Origin: Arcobacter sp. CECT 8985
GTDB taxonomy: Bacteria > Campylobacterota > Campylobacteria > Campylobacterales > Arcobacteraceae
Direction of reading: 5' to 3'
Assembly (NCBI RefSeq): GCF_004116495.1
Contig: NZ_PDKC01000005.1
Span: 40,200-104,199 of the forward strand
DNA length: 64,000 nt
Under the pieces are notes generated by a model. It worked only from the letters and a program-made list of their open reading frames with translations, did no database searches and had not been told where the DNA came from. The stretch's first letter is position 1. Each line of letters starts with the position of its first letter. Below, piece after piece: positions 63,237 to 64,000 of this stretch. Made by a program: the position numbers and the translations under genes.

Positions 63237-63982
63237 TTACTATCCTTAAGTGTTAAAAATGGTAGATTTAAGAAGTCTACATTTTGTTGTTTTTTGGCAA
63301 TTTTTATAGCTTTTCTTATATTTGACTTTGCATTACTATCATCTATTTTTACCCAATCTTTTTTATTTTTATTCCAATATCCATAATTTGTCAGATCTAA
63401 ACTTTGGTAATATAGTCCTGTTCTTCCAACTCTTAAAATATTGTATGTAGTATTGTTGATTTTATCTTGGTAAGTTTCTATGCTATTTGCATAGTCATAC
63501 TCAATTTTAAATGCTTCTAAAATAATTCTATATTTTTCAGCAGTTTTAATATCAGATTTATTTAAAGCACTTTCTAGTTTTTTTACTCTATTTGTTCGCT
63601 CTTCAAGTAAAAAAGGAGTATCCATTTTTACTAGTTCTTTTAAACTTGCAACCATTTTTAACATAAGAGGAAAAATATTTTTTTGAGTTTTTTCTATATC
63701 TACTAATTGTTGATTTATATCTTTTAATTCATTTTTTTGAGAATTAATAATTTTTTTTAGTTGATTATTATAGATTCTTGTATTTTTTAATTCAGAGTTT
63801 GTATATTTATATTTAGATAAAAGCTCTTCTCTATCATTTTCAACTTTATCAATTTTAGTTTGATAATTTTTTAATTTGTTATTTGTATTTTCAATAATAT
63901 TCATCGATTTGTCAATTTGATCAGCAAAAATTGAAGTAGATAATATTAAAGAAAAGAAGATAACTTTAGATTTCTTATGCAT
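63233..63982 (-). CDS. DUF3450 periplasmic protein
   Basis: 249 residues. Signal peptide ~1-20 (KSKVIFFSLILSTSIFADQ), a long coiled coil (~25-95), and a C-terminal globular part with YRIILEAFKIEYDYANSIETYQDKI, LRVGRTGLYYQSLDLTNYGYW and a closing RKAIKIAKKQQNVDFLNLP. DUF3450 is the usual first gene of TtpC/TonB2 operons. AAAAGGAAAAAG precedes the ATG; the promoter lies at or past the window edge. Confidence 0.9.
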   Translation of the reverse strand: MHKKSKVIFFSLILSTSIFADQIDKSMNIIENTNNKLKNYQTKIDKVENDREELLSKYKYTNSELKNTRIYNNQLKKIINSQKNELKDINQQLVDIEKTQKNIFPLMLKMVASLKELVKMDTPFLLEERTNRVKKLESALNKSDIKTAEKYRIILEAFKIEYDYANSIETYQDKINNTTYNILRVGRTGLYYQSLDLTNYGYWNKNKKDWVKIDDSNAKSNIRKAIKIAKKQQNVDFLNLPFLTLKDSK

Positions 63983-64000
63983 CTTTTTCCTTTTGTAAAT

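Overview
The window is AT-rich chromosomal DNA (roughly 70% A+T by eye) from a member of the Campylobacterota, most likely Arcobacter or a close relative. I infer this from protein content and gene order: rpsA-ispH-aroA-pheT-pheS next to a HIT gene is the order I recall from Campylobacter jejuni. Other fitting traits are a bc1 complex with a di-heme cytochrome, an AddA-type helicase, an isolated atpB, and promoters with a clear TATAAT but little -35.

Region by region: (1) 1-14.4 kb is core metabolism: partial rpsA, ispH, aroA, pheT/pheS, a HIT protein, fatty-acid genes accA-fabF-acpP-fabG, a queE-queD-queC-moeA operon, and rsmE. (2) 14.4-31.3 kb holds a small cytochrome c, the petABC operon, thrC-argB, a heme-c diguanylate cyclase, addA, a ThiE/TenI protein, a chemoreceptor, atpB, ilvA and trmD-rplS. 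(3) 31.3-33.1 kb holds a nucleoside-phosphorylase-like gene translationally coupled to a spore-photoproduct-lyase-type radical SAM gene. (4) 33.1-41.0 kb is a 7.9 kb integrated mobile element inserted in the 3' end of that radical SAM gene. It is bounded by 67-bp direct repeats (66/67 identical). It carries a tyrosine integrase, an unknown two-gene cargo, a rolling-circle Rep-like HUH protein, a MobV-like HUH relaxase, a GC-richer hairpin region that may be an origin, several small proteins including a ribbon-helix-helix regulator, and an excisionase/AlpA-like protein. (5) 41.0-50.7 kb holds exporters, a quinone reductase, an alcohol dehydrogenase, DedA, an SDR, a split ThrE exporter, a DUF389 protein, and a coaX-hisG-methyltransferase operon. 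(6) 50.7-56.2 kb is an anti-bacterial effector-immunity cassette: two near-identical lipoproteins with Sel1/TPR-like repeats, translationally coupled to a DUF2235 (Tle-type) phospholipase gene that is broken by an apparent one-base deletion. The cassette is flanked by 40-bp direct repeats of the neighbouring terminator. (7) 56.2-64 kb holds trpS, an orphan TAXI-type binding protein, mntP, and a six-gene TonB energising operon of the TonB2/TtpC type.

The most rewarding regions are the mobile element and the effector cassette. In the first, integration swaps the C-terminal tail of a host gene, there are two HUH enzymes, and two internal promoters share a motif. In the second, the immunity gene is duplicated with divergence confined mainly to the C-terminal repeats, the toxin is split between its catalytic residues, and the boundary repeats suggest recent acquisition. 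No rRNA, tRNA or CRISPR array was recognised. All functional calls are from reading the sequence; no database search was possible.
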